Positions 1 through 8,209 of a stretch of DNA of 64,000 nucleotides are shown piece by piece. The stretch comes from Betaproteobacteria bacterium (GTDB taxonomy: Bacteria > Pseudomonadota > Gammaproteobacteria > Burkholderiales > SG8-39). Position 1 is the stretch's first letter. Every line of letters begins with the position of its first letter. The notes below the pieces were generated by a model, which was given only the letters and a program-made list of their open reading frames with translations, had not been told where the DNA came from and did no database searches. The position numbers and the translations under genes were made by a program. The DNA lies in assembly GCA_016195915.1 (NCBI GenBank), contig JACPYS010000044.1, positions 96,562 to 160,561 on the forward strand. The letters are read 5' to 3'.

Positions 1-552
1 GGCGCAGCAGGCGCCGTAGGGCAGACCGTGGGACAGGTCGCGAAAATCAAGGGTTGCCGGGTGGTGGGAATCGCCGGCGGCAAGGCGAAGTGCGATTTCG
101 TGGTGCGCGACCTGCATTTCGACGCCTGCATCGACTACAAGGGCGGCAGCGTGAGGGATGGGCTGAAGGAACATTGCGCGAAGGGCGTCGACATCTATTT
201 CGACAACGTCGGCGGCGAGATCCTCGATGCGGTGCTCGCGCGCATCAACCGCGGCGCGCGCATCGTTATCTGCGGCGCGATCTCGCAGTACAACAACACG
301 ACTCCGGTGAAAGGCCCGGCCAACTACCTTTCGCTGCTCATCAACCGCGCGCGCATGGAAGGGATGGTCGTGTTCGACTACGCGGATCGCTACGCACTCG
401 CGGTGAAGGACATCGCGCAGTGGATGAAGGACGGGAAGTTCGTCTCGAAAGAAGACGTCGTCACGGGAATCGAGAATTTTCCCGATACGCTCAACAAGCT
501 GTTCAGCGGAGAGAACTTCGGCAAGCTGGTGCTGAAGGTCGCGGAGGAGTGA
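1..552 (+). CDS. NADP-dependent oxidoreductase, CurA-like (3' part)
   Basis: Medium-chain dehydrogenase/reductase of the zinc-free NADPH-dependent curcumin / 2-alkenal reductase type, which reduces C=C bonds of enones in the cytoplasm. The gene runs off the left edge; 183 residues remain, open from the first base. What is left starts inside the Rossmann fold at the glycine loop GAAGAVG and continues with KIKGCRVVGIAGG, FDNVGGEILD and CGAISQYN, which are typical of this family. The N-terminal GroES-like half is outside the window. It ends 91 bases before the end of the convergent acyl-CoA ligase gene. Confidence 0.85.
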   Translation, partial: GAAGAVGQTVGQVAKIKGCRVVGIAGGKAKCDFVVRDLHFDACIDYKGGSVRDGLKEHCAKGVDIYFDNVGGEILDAVLARINRGARIVICGAISQYNNTTPVKGPANYLSLLINRARMEGMVVFDYADRYALAVKDIAQWMKDGKFVSKEDVVTGIENFPDTLNKLFSGENFGKLVLKVAEE

Positions 553-643
553 ACGCTGGGGGAAGCCATGTGGGTCCGACTGGCGGAGGCGACTCCATAT
601 GCGCGCCACACGCCGGCAAAGGGAACAGCGGCGGGCCGGCCGC

Positions 644-2275
644 TTACTGTTTCGGCACATCATGGCGGCGAACGGAAAAGCCGGCGGCGTCACGATCCCA
701 CGTGTCGCCCGTCACCCCGTCATCGCGTAGGACATTCTTCCGGATTCGAAACGTCGGCGTTCTTGGCAGGGCGCCAAGGATCCGGACGTAGCGCGGGATC
801 ATATAGTGCGCCGTACGGGCAAGCAGGAACTCTATTAACGCGTTTGGGTCGATGGCGCTGCCTTCCTGCGGTTCCAGGACTATCAAGACGTCCTGGTCGC
901 CGTACTGGCTGGGGACGCCTACGGCCGCGCAGGCTCTTATCCCAGGGTAGGTCAAGACTTCCCGCTCGACTTCGAACGACGAGACATTTTCCCCTCTTCG
1001 TCTAATCGAGTCCTTGATACGGTCAACGAAGGAATAGTCTCCTTCGGGGTCAACTTTGAACGCATCGCCCGTGTGAAACCAGCCGTTTCGCCAGGCCTGC
1101 GCCGTTGCGGCCGGGTCGTTGAAGTAGCCGGAGTTCATCGCCCAAGGCGCATCCGTGCGAACAATTAGCTCCCCGATCGTGCCAGCCGGTACTTCGCAAT
1201 CGTGTTCGTCGACGATTCGCACCTGCACGCCGGCACGGGGCCGGCCACACGTGCCGTTTTTCGTCGGATTGATGCCTGATATGATCGGACGCGATACCTC
1301 GGTCATATTGAACCAGGTGTGGTACTGAGCCCCGATGCGCTCTGCCAGAGCCCGCGTTTCATCGGTGAGGGGAGAAACCAGCAGGCGGCGAAGCGGGGTG
1401 TTCCTCTCGTCTTCCGTACGGGGAAGGCCGAGCAGGAACGAAGCCACGGTCCCCATGATAGACGCGTCGGTGGCTCCAGTCTTGAGCACATCCCGCCAGA
1501 ACGTCGATGTGCGAAACTGCTCGAGCACTGCGATGGAGCCACCGTTGACGAGGGCTTGGCACACCGGGGCCATGCCAGCGATGTGAAACAGCGGCAAGTA
1601 CTGCAGCATGCGGTCTTCATGGCCAATCTGGCAGGGCGAATGGGTAACAGTTGCCCAAAGATGCGCATACGAGGTCAACACGCCCTTTGACGGCCCCGTC
1701 GTGCCCGACGTAAAGATGATGGCGGGAGGATCCCAGGGCGCGATTTCGTTCTCCAGGGCAGGCGTCGTTTCCTCAGCGCCGTCCAGTGCATTGGCCGGAA
1801 GGAAGAAATTCGCGTCCAGCGTGGCGTTGTCGGAATTTCCAATGAGGACAGCTCGCATTAGAGTGGCGCGCGCAGTGGGAGGAAGCGACGCAGCCAGGCT
1901 GGTGTGGAGGATGATCAGCCGCGCGTCAGACAACCGAATCACATGTTCCAGAACCGCGCCCTTGAAGGCGGGATTCAGTGGGACATACACCGCTCCGAGG
2001 TAATTGAGTCCGAGCCATAGACGAAGCGCGTCCGGGCCGTTGGGCAGCCAACACAGCACGCGGTCACCCTGGCCGACCCCGAGGTGGCGCAACGCGTTTG
2101 CCGTGCGCACGACGCGGCGTCGCAGTTCGGCGTAGCTCCAGTCCGGTTCGCAGGATGCAAAACGGGCGAACAACCGCTCGGGGTGTTCGGTGGCGCCGCG
2201 CTCGATCAGGCGCCGGATGATACATTGATCGGCATGCGGCACTCGGCTTTGCCGCTCCGCGTCGTTCAAGGTCAC
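644..2275 (-). CDS. AMP-dependent acyl-CoA synthetase/ligase
   Basis: Adenylate-forming enzyme of 543 residues, probably activating a carboxylic acid to its CoA thioester with ATP. The P-loop-like motif IIFTSGTTGPSKG lies at residues 187-198. It is followed by FNMTEVSRP, by GWFHTGDAF, by the hinge region KDSIRRRGENVSSFEVE, and near the C-terminus by RIRKNVLR, which carries the expected catalytic lysine. It resembles CaiC-type crotonobetaine/carnitine-CoA ligases but the substrate cannot be read from sequence. It is transcribed divergently from a TetR regulator 61 bases away, with a palindrome between them, so it is probably controlled by that regulator. Confidence 0.88.
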   Translation of the reverse strand: MTLNDAERQSRVPHADQCIIRRLIERGATEHPERLFARFASCEPDWSYAELRRRVVRTANALRHLGVGQGDRVLCWLPNGPDALRLWLGLNYLGAVYVPLNPAFKGAVLEHVIRLSDARLIILHTSLAASLPPTARATLMRAVLIGNSDNATLDANFFLPANALDGAEETTPALENEIAPWDPPAIIFTSGTTGPSKGVLTSYAHLWATVTHSPCQIGHEDRMLQYLPLFHIAGMAPVCQALVNGGSIAVLEQFRTSTFWRDVLKTGATDASIMGTVASFLLGLPRTEDERNTPLRRLLVSPLTDETRALAERIGAQYHTWFNMTEVSRPIISGINPTKNGTCGRPRAGVQVRIVDEHDCEVPAGTIGELIVRTDAPWAMNSGYFNDPAATAQAWRNGWFHTGDAFKVDPEGDYSFVDRIKDSIRRRGENVSSFEVEREVLTYPGIRACAAVGVPSQYGDQDVLIVLEPQEGSAIDPNALIEFLLARTAHYMIPRYVRILGALPRTPTFRIRKNVLRDDGVTGDTWDRDAAGFSVRRHDVPKQ

Positions 2276-2301
2276 CCCATTTGATGTTCCAGTTCATAAA
2301 T

Positions 2302-2317
2302 TATACTATTCGGTATA
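2302..2317. promoter_or_regulatory. Inverted repeat, probable TetR operator
   Basis: TATAC-N6-GTATA palindrome (TATACTATTCGGTATA) in the 61-base gap between the divergent acyl-CoA ligase and TetR genes. Its halves look like -10 elements on both strands, so a bound dimer would block both promoters. Operator function is inferred from position and symmetry. Confidence 0.55.
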
Positions 2318-2336
2318 TTTGTGAGGGAAGGATTCA

Positions 2337-3047
2337 ATGTTGGCGGCTCCGCCCGCAGCGCCCGGAATGCGAACCCGAAGCAGCGCGTCGCAGCGGTTGA
2401 GCCGCGCAAGATTGCGCAAGGACGAGAAGCACGCCCGCGCCAGAGCCGTGATCCTGAAGGCGGCTGCGCGGCTGTTTTTCGTTCGCGGCTACGCCGGTAC
2501 GACGGTCGACGCAATTGCGGAAAAGCTGCGCATGACAAAACCCTTCGTCTATCACTACTTCGAAGACAAGGCAGATATCTATTCAACGCTTTGTGCCGAT
2601 GCTGCGACGGCGACCCTCTCCTGTTTCGATTTCGCGAAGGACAACCGTGACCCGGTGGCGGTGCTTCGCGAAGGGTTCCGGCGCCTTGCTGTCGCGAACA
2701 TGGAGCACTTTGAAGCGAGCTCGCTCTACTACCGCGAGCCGCAGGCCCTCGCCGCGCCTGCGCGCAGGCAGATTCTCAAAAATGCGCGGCACTTTTACCT
2801 GCATCTCCGGTCGCTCATTGAAAAAGGGAAGCGAGTGGGGCAGTTGGCAGAAGTCAATAGCAAACTCGCTGCCTTGTCGATAGCCGGAGTCATCGGATTC
2901 ATGTATCGCTGGTACGATCCCCAAGGCGCGTTGTCTCGCGAGGAGATGGCTGACGAACTTGCCATCATCATGCTGCGAATCGCGGGTGCGCGGCCCGCCT
3001 CCGCGCCCAAGCGCGCCAGTAGCTCGCCTCGTGCGAGGCACGTCTAG
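2337..3047 (+). CDS. TetR/AcrR family transcriptional regulator
   Basis: Regulator of 236 residues. The TetR DNA-binding domain lies at about residues 35-82, with the signature from AARLFFVRGYAGTTVDAIA to KPFVYHYFEDKADIY. The remaining helical C-terminal part would bind a ligand, plausibly an acyl-CoA given the neighbours. The start is supported by the purine-rich stretch gagggaagga just upstream; a later Met at residue 11 is possible because the first 30 residues are basic and low-complexity. It is divergent from the acyl-CoA ligase and followed after 9 bases by the enoyl-CoA hydratase, which suggests it regulates the catabolic cluster and itself. Confidence 0.88.
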   Translation: MLAAPPAAPGMRTRSSASQRLSRARLRKDEKHARARAVILKAAARLFFVRGYAGTTVDAIAEKLRMTKPFVYHYFEDKADIYSTLCADAATATLSCFDFAKDNRDPVAVLREGFRRLAVANMEHFEASSLYYREPQALAAPARRQILKNARHFYLHLRSLIEKGKRVGQLAEVNSKLAALSIAGVIGFMYRWYDPQGALSREEMADELAIIMLRIAGARPASAPKRASSSPRARHV

Positions 3048-3056
3048 GACAAACCC

Positions 3057-3830
3057 ATGCCGCATACCCTTGAAGTCGACATCAGCGATAGTCTTGCCTG
3101 CGTGACGCTAAACCGGCCGAACGCCGGAAACTCGGTGAATGCCGCAATGCGCTCTCAGTTCACCGCCACAATGCAGTCTTTGAACCGTGACGCCCGCGTG
3201 CGCGCGGTTGTGCTTACGGGGGCCGGCAACCGTGTGTTTTGCGCCGGACAGGACTTTGAGGAATCCCATGGCATGCGGCTGGACCAGATCCGCAACTGGC
3301 TCGCGCCGCAGTGGGCGATGTACCAGTCGATCCGCGACTTCGACAAAGGCCTCGTCACGGCCTTCAACGGCGCAGCAGTCGGTATCGGGCTGCAGCTTGG
3401 ATTGCTTTCGGACATCCGCGTCGGATATCCCGAAATGCGCCTTGGACAAAGCGAGGTGCGTTTCGGACTCGCAAGCATCCTGGGTTCCTACCTGATCTCT
3501 CTTCACGTCGGCCACGGCCACAACGTGGAGATGTCCCTTACGGGGGAGCTCATTTCAGGGACTGAGGCACGACAAATCGGTCTGCTGAATCACCTTGTGC
3601 CCCAAGAAGCGGTGCTGCCGAAGGCGCGCGAGATCGCGAGCACTCTTGCAGCAGTTCCCGCAACAGCTTTGCGGTTGACCAAGACGCGCTTCCGGCAGCT
3701 CACACAACCAGACTTCGACGACGCGTGCAATGCCGTGATTGGCGCGCATCTCGAGGACTACGCCACCGGGGAGCCGCAGGAGCTTATGAGGAAGTTCCTC
3801 GAGGGCCGCAAGAAACGCGCCCCAGGCTGA
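3057..3830 (+). CDS. Enoyl-CoA hydratase/isomerase family protein
   Basis: Crotonase-fold enzyme of 257 residues acting on acyl-CoA. The oxyanion-hole segments are GNRVFCAGQDF at about residues 58-67 and AFNGAAVGIGLQL at about 102-114. Of the two catalytic glutamates of classical enoyl-CoA hydratase, the first position reads Leu (GLQLGLL) while the second is retained in GQSEVRFG (Glu133). An isomerase or other crotonase reaction is therefore as likely as hydration. It follows the TetR gene by 9 bases and probably shares its transcript, with the Bug gene next. Confidence 0.85.
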   Translation: MPHTLEVDISDSLACVTLNRPNAGNSVNAAMRSQFTATMQSLNRDARVRAVVLTGAGNRVFCAGQDFEESHGMRLDQIRNWLAPQWAMYQSIRDFDKGLVTAFNGAAVGIGLQLGLLSDIRVGYPEMRLGQSEVRFGLASILGSYLISLHVGHGHNVEMSLTGELISGTEARQIGLLNHLVPQEAVLPKAREIASTLAAVPATALRLTKTRFRQLTQPDFDDACNAVIGAHLEDYATGEPQELMRKFLEGRKKRAPG

Positions 3831-3856
3831 AGTAAATTCAACTTCAAGGAGGAAAA

Positions 3857-4828
3857 GTGCTGCTTATCACGAGAAAGTTAATTGCATCCGTGGGCGCCGT
3901 ACTGACTCTGGTCACGACTGGCTGCTTCGCGCAGGCCTATCCCAGCAGGCCGGTGCGGATCATCGTACCGTTCCCACCGGGCGCGCTTACCGATGTGCTG
4001 GGGCGCCTCGTCGCGAAGAATTTGCAGAGCGCGCTGGGCCAACCCTTCGTCGTCGAGAATATCGCCGGTGCGAATTCTCAGATCGGCACTGAGCGCGTCG
4101 CCAAAGCTGGCCCCGACGGCTACACGCTTCTGGTTAGCGCCACGCACTTCGTGGCCGTACCCGCATTGAGTCCGAAGCTGCCGTACGATCCGGCGCGCGA
4201 TTTCACCCCCGTGGCTTTGCTTGCCAATACCCCGCTGGTGCTGCTTGTCAACCCCGCCGTTCCAGCGTCTACGCCCGCAGAGTTCGTGGCCTACGCCAAG
4301 GCGCAGCCAAAAGGGCTCTCCTATGGCTCTTCGGGGATTGGGAGCTCGATTCACTTCGCCGGGTCGTTGTTCGCCATGGCAACTGGCGCCCCACTGGTGC
4401 ACGTTCCCTATCAAGGAAGTGCAGGTTCAATTACGGACGTGCTCGGCGGCAACATTCCTGCAATCTTCCTGGATGTGGGTGCGGGTGCCGGATTGGTCGC
4501 GGTCGGGAAAGTGCGCGCGATCGGCGTCACTTCGGCGCAGCGCAGCGCGGCTCTGCCACAGGTTCCGTCGCTGTCGGAGGTTGCGCCCGGTTTCAGCATC
4601 GGCGCTTGGTACGGACTCTACGGTCCGGCGGGGATGTCCAAGCAGATCACGGAACTGCTGAACATGCACGCGGTTCGTGCGGTGAACAGTCCTGAACACG
4701 CCGACGTGATGGTCAAGCGCGGTAACGAGCCGGGCAAGCTCGACGCGCCGAAATTTGCCGACTACTTGCGAGACGAGTTGCAGAAATGGTCACGCATCGC
4801 GAGGGAGGCGAATATCAAGGCGGATTAG
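3857..4828 (+). CDS. Bug-family (TctC-like) periplasmic solute-binding protein
   Basis: Periplasmic binding protein of 323 residues of the tripartite tricarboxylate transporter type. A signal peptide ending near CFAQA is followed by YPSRPVRIIVPFPPG, the usual first strand of the family, and by VVENIAGA. The GTG start is fixed by a strong ribosome-binding site, aaggagg, five bases upstream. No TctA/TctB permease is adjacent, as is usual for the expanded Bug family. It is the last gene of the acyl-CoA cluster and may deliver the carboxylic acid that the ligase activates. Confidence 0.87.
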   Translation: MLLITRKLIASVGAVLTLVTTGCFAQAYPSRPVRIIVPFPPGALTDVLGRLVAKNLQSALGQPFVVENIAGANSQIGTERVAKAGPDGYTLLVSATHFVAVPALSPKLPYDPARDFTPVALLANTPLVLLVNPAVPASTPAEFVAYAKAQPKGLSYGSSGIGSSIHFAGSLFAMATGAPLVHVPYQGSAGSITDVLGGNIPAIFLDVGAGAGLVAVGKVRAIGVTSAQRSAALPQVPSLSEVAPGFSIGAWYGLYGPAGMSKQITELLNMHAVRAVNSPEHADVMVKRGNEPGKLDAPKFADYLRDELQKWSRIAREANIKAD

Positions 4829-5034
4829 GAGATCTGCGTTAGAGTGGATCGCGTACGTGTGCGGCTCAGTTTCAGTAGCTGTCGGCCCGCCACCTGCTCC
4901 GGTTGCTTGATCCGAACGCTGGCCGTCGGCAGTGTGTGAGATGCAGCTGCATTCCGCACCGTTCGTGAGGCTGCGTTCGAGGGGAAGGCGACCACGTGGG
5001 CTGCATTACCAATGCGCGATGGATTTTCCGTTGC

Positions 5035-6174
5035 TCAGGCTTCCGGCCCCCAGCCGGCAAGAGCAAGGTGGTAACGGGTCGCCTTGCCCCGGCCGAAGGA
5101 AGCGAGAATGCCCTGCCGCTCCAGTGCAGCTAGGTCCCGATACGCGGTCGCTCGCGACAATCCGGTCATCGAACAATATTTGCGCGTCGTCAGGTCGCCC
5201 GCGAACCCGCGCGGCCCGGCATCCAACAGGCGGTTCAAGACCTTGCGCTGCGCTTCGTTCAACGGCTTGCCCGAATGCGCCGTCCAGAAGCGCGACTTGA
5301 CGAGCGAAGACTCCATCACGGCCGCGGAGCGCTCGCACGCCTTGTTTATGCTGGTGCAGAACCAAATGAGCCAGCGCGTGATGTCGGCACCATCGAGGCT
5401 CGCTGCGCGCAGCTGCGCATAGTAATCGGCGCGCCTGGCTGAAAGTTCCGTGGCGAGGCTGACGATGCGCGGATGGCTCTCGAGATGCTGCGCCAGGGCC
5501 AGATCGACGATTGCACGCCCGACGCGTCCATTGCCGTCTTCGAAAGGGTGGATGATCTCGAACCAGAGGTGAGCGATCCCGGCGCGCGCGAGACCATCCA
5601 TGGCGCGGCTTTCGCCGTTGAACCAGCCGAGGAATTTCCCGATTTCCGAAGGCAGCCGCGCGGCCGGCGGCGCGACGTAGTGCACCTTCGGCTTGTCGAT
5701 GCGTCCGCTGACGATCCGCATCGGCTCGGCACCCCGTCTCGGCCTGCCGGTGGCGATCCGGTGGAGTCCGGAATACCCGGTGGGAAACAGCGCCGCCTGC
5801 CACGCGCACAGGCGCTTCAACGTCAGCGGCTGTCGCCAGCGCGATGCCGCGTCCTGCATCATGTCGAGCAACCCTTCGACTGTGTGCTGCCCGGGAGGAG
5901 TGCTCTCCGTCAGCCCCAGACGCCGGGCGATCGAAGAGCGGACGCTGTCGAGATCGAGTTTCTCGCCCTCGATGGCGGCGGTGGCGAGTGATTCGGAGGT
6001 CCAGATCGCGGCCTCGGCATTGCGGGCCTCCTCCATGCCGAGTGCCCTCGCGATGCCGATGACCTCGCCCTGCGCGCGGCGTGCCGCAGCTAGCGCAGGC
6101 GCCAGCGCGGCCGCGTCAAAAGGAAAAGCCGGCCAACGCCTCGACTGCCAGATCCAAGTCGGCATGAAGCGCAT
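5035..6174 (-). CDS. Fic family protein with N-terminal inhibitory motif
   Basis: Fic-domain protein of 379 residues that presumably transfers AMP, or a similar group, to a target protein. The complete active-site motif HPFEDGNGRVGR lies at residues 209-220. The N-terminal part starts with TWIWQ, as in the DUF4172 type, and contains the autoinhibitory motif T-AAI-E-G at residues 65-70, matching [S/T]xxxE[G/N], so it should be a self-inhibited Fic. A winged-helix region at about residues 310-372 (GLSRATAYRDLAALERQGIL) suggests DNA binding. Translation may start at this ATG or at the next one three codons in. A perfect inverted repeat lies directly upstream, consistent with autoregulation. No partner antitoxin gene is adjacent. 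Confidence 0.9.
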   Translation of the reverse strand: MRFMPTWIWQSRRWPAFPFDAAALAPALAAARRAQGEVIGIARALGMEEARNAEAAIWTSESLATAAIEGEKLDLDSVRSSIARRLGLTESTPPGQHTVEGLLDMMQDAASRWRQPLTLKRLCAWQAALFPTGYSGLHRIATGRPRRGAEPMRIVSGRIDKPKVHYVAPPAARLPSEIGKFLGWFNGESRAMDGLARAGIAHLWFEIIHPFEDGNGRVGRAIVDLALAQHLESHPRIVSLATELSARRADYYAQLRAASLDGADITRWLIWFCTSINKACERSAAVMESSLVKSRFWTAHSGKPLNEAQRKVLNRLLDAGPRGFAGDLTTRKYCSMTGLSRATAYRDLAALERQGILASFGRGKATRYHLALAGWGPEA

Positions 6175-6182
6175 CCTAGCAC

Positions 6183-6209
6183 AATACGCTTCGTAATATG
6201 AAGCGTATT
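6183..6209. promoter_or_regulatory. Perfect 10-bp inverted repeat upstream of fic
   Basis: Arms aatacgcttc (6183-6192) and gaagcgtatt (6200-6209) around a 7-base spacer, 9-35 bases upstream of the fic start codon. There is no T-run, so it is unlikely to be a terminator. The winged-helix domain of the Fic protein is the obvious candidate to bind it. Confidence 0.6.
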
Positions 6210-6269
6210 AGAGTCTTTGCGCTTCGCGCACAGCGTTCAGTTCCTCTCCCTGCGCCTTGCGCTTGCCGG

Positions 6270-6610
6270 CTAAACGCCCCCTACTGCCAGAAATTTCAAT
6301 CCCGGCATATCTCCGAAATCTCTGGCGTTTGCGGTCAGAAGCGTGACCTTCCGCTCGATCGCTTGCGATGCGAGCCAGAGGTCCTGGATGCGGAAGTGAT
6401 GGCCGCGGCGAGCGCGTGGGCGGTGCCTTCGTCGAGCGTGCGGTACAGATCGCCGAGGACTTCGAGGGCGGTCTGCGCCGGTGGCTCAGGGACCAGGCGC
6501 GCGATTGGGCGACGATTGCGGACCAGCAGGACCTCCTCCCGCTCGCGCTCGACGCCTTCGAGGATGGCGCTGAAATTCCGGGCTACTTCGGTGACGCTCA
6601 GGGTTTTCAT
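6270..6610 (-). pseudogene. Decayed vapBC: Phd/VapB antitoxin joined to a VapC tail
   Basis: The antitoxin part starts at the ATG of MKTLSVTEVARNF (6610) and is intact through about TLDEGTAHALAAAI. After that the antitoxin frame runs out of register into unrelated residues until 6335. In another frame, 6401-6270 encodes the C-terminal end of a PIN-domain toxin (HHFRIQDLWLASQAIE, then LLTANARDFGDMPGLKFL and a stop). The N-terminal two thirds of the toxin are absent. The simplest reading is an internal deletion that fused the 3' part of vapB out of frame to the 3' end of vapC. The antitoxin DNA-binding domain could still be made. Confidence 0.7.
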
Positions 6611-6799
6611 CCCGAGCATGATATCGGATCGTATCTGATTGGGCCGGCGACACACCGAACGCACCACCGCGTGAAGCGCGTGCGCCGGGGCGCATGAAGT
6701 TTCCCATCGCTCTACCTGCAGTACTACAATTCTTTTGCCATATCCGCGACGATCAGGCGCGGATCAGTCATCCCATATCCATTTCGGAGCATCGAGAGA

Positions 6800-7195
6800 A
6801 TGGCGCATCAAGAATCTGTCACGCCTGCATCCGAAGAACCTCGCGTCGATGCTGCGCCGGTGCGACGTTTTCGCGATCCGAACTATCAGCCGCAAGCCGA
6901 GACGCTCGGCGCGCTGCGCGAAAAGATCGACACACTCGACGCGCAGATCGTGGCGCTGCTCGCATCGCGTGCGCTCTGCGTGCGCGATGCCACGCGATTC
7001 AAGCGCAATGCGTTCGAGGTGAGCTCGCCCAAACGCCAGTCCCGGGTGTTTGCGAAGGTGCGCGCGCTCGCCGCAGCGCATGCATCGGATTTTCCGTCTC
7101 TGCCCGACGTGGTCGAGGCGGCCTACCGAGTGCTCGTGGCCGGCTTCATCGAAGGCGAAGAGCGCTTCTTCGCGGAAACCGAGCAAATCGATTGA
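6800..7195 (+). CDS. AroQ-type chorismate mutase / PchB-like protein
   Basis: Protein of 131 residues with the all-helical AroQ fold: LREKIDTLDAQIVALLASR near residues 39-57, then RFKRNAFEVSSPKRQSRVF, ending with a helix GFIEGEERFF. The RFK-x-PxR arrangement resembles PchB, the isochorismate-pyruvate lyase that makes salicylate and also has chorismate mutase activity. Its stop codon overlaps the start of the following Bug gene (TGATG), and a chorismate-utilising enzyme follows. Which of the two reactions it carries out is not settled by the sequence. Confidence 0.78.
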   Translation: MAHQESVTPASEEPRVDAAPVRRFRDPNYQPQAETLGALREKIDTLDAQIVALLASRALCVRDATRFKRNAFEVSSPKRQSRVFAKVRALAAAHASDFPSLPDVVEAAYRVLVAGFIEGEERFFAETEQID

Positions 7196-8199
7196 TGAAA
7201 ATATTCCGCGATCTCGCCCTCGCATCGGGCCTTCGATGCGTCGCCGCGCTGGCGCTCGCCGGCATCGGCGCCGGCGCGCTGGCCCAAGGCACGACAGGAG
7301 GCTGGCCGAGCCGGCCGATTCACATCGTCATTCCGTATGCGGCGGGTTCGTCGCCCGACGTCTTCGCGCGCATCATCGCCGGGAAAATCGGACCGCGCCT
7401 CGGCCAGCCGATCGTGGTGGAGAACCGCGCGGGCGGCGGCGGCAACAACGGCACCGGTCTGGTCGCCAAGGCGCCGGGCGACGGCTACACGTTTCTGATC
7501 AGCACCAACGGGCCGCTGGTCTACAACATGGTGCTCTACGAGAAGCTTTCGTACGACCCGTTCACCGAATTGCGCCCGGTCGTGATGGGTGGCGCGCAGG
7601 CCAACGTCTGCGCGGTGCGCACCGACTCGGGCATCAACACCATGGGCGAGCTCGTGAAAGAGATGAAGGCGAAGCCGGGCAAGTTCAATTTCGGGTCCAC
7701 CGGCGTCGGCAGCCTGTCGCAACTCGGCGTCGAACTCCTCAAGGCGAGGACCAACACGTTCGCCGTCCACATTCCCTATGCGTCATCGCCGCTTGCGATC
7801 CTCGCGATCCTGCAGGGCGATGTTCAGTTCGCGTGCGTCCCCGCGGTGGCGGTAATGCCGCAGGTCAAGGCCGGCAGGCTGCGGCCGCTCGCCGTCTCGA
7901 CCGCCAAGCGCAGCCAGTTGATGCCCGAGATCCCCACTATGAAGGAAGCCGGCCTGCCCGACGTCGAGAACATTGCTTGGATGGCGGTGATGGCCCCGGC
8001 GAGTACACCGACAGAAATCGTCGAACGAATGAACCAGGAGGTCAATTCGGCCCTGGCGTCGCCCGAGGTGCGCGAAAGACTCTCGGCGCAGTTCATGGAA
8101 CCGGTTGGAGGCTCCGTCAAGGACTTGCAGGAGTTCATGCTCCACGAACTGACCGTAATGACGCCAATCATCAAGCGCAGCGGCGCAACGCCCGAATAG
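7195..8199 (+). CDS. Bug-family periplasmic solute-binding protein
   Basis: Protein of 334 residues with a signal peptide ending near GALAQG, then WPSRPIHIVIPYAAGSSPD and VVENRAGGGGN, the two Bug-family ligand-loop segments. The start ATG overlaps the stop of the chorismate mutase by one base, so the two are translationally coupled. Placement between two chorismate-metabolism genes is unusual for a Bug protein and suggests an aromatic or related carboxylate ligand, which is inference only. Confidence 0.87.
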   Translation: MKIFRDLALASGLRCVAALALAGIGAGALAQGTTGGWPSRPIHIVIPYAAGSSPDVFARIIAGKIGPRLGQPIVVENRAGGGGNNGTGLVAKAPGDGYTFLISTNGPLVYNMVLYEKLSYDPFTELRPVVMGGAQANVCAVRTDSGINTMGELVKEMKAKPGKFNFGSTGVGSLSQLGVELLKARTNTFAVHIPYASSPLAILAILQGDVQFACVPAVAVMPQVKAGRLRPLAVSTAKRSQLMPEIPTMKEAGLPDVENIAWMAVMAPASTPTEIVERMNQEVNSALASPEVRERLSAQFMEPVGGSVKDLQEFMLHELTVMTPIIKRSGATPE

Positions 8200-8209
8200 G
8201 TACGGCGCC

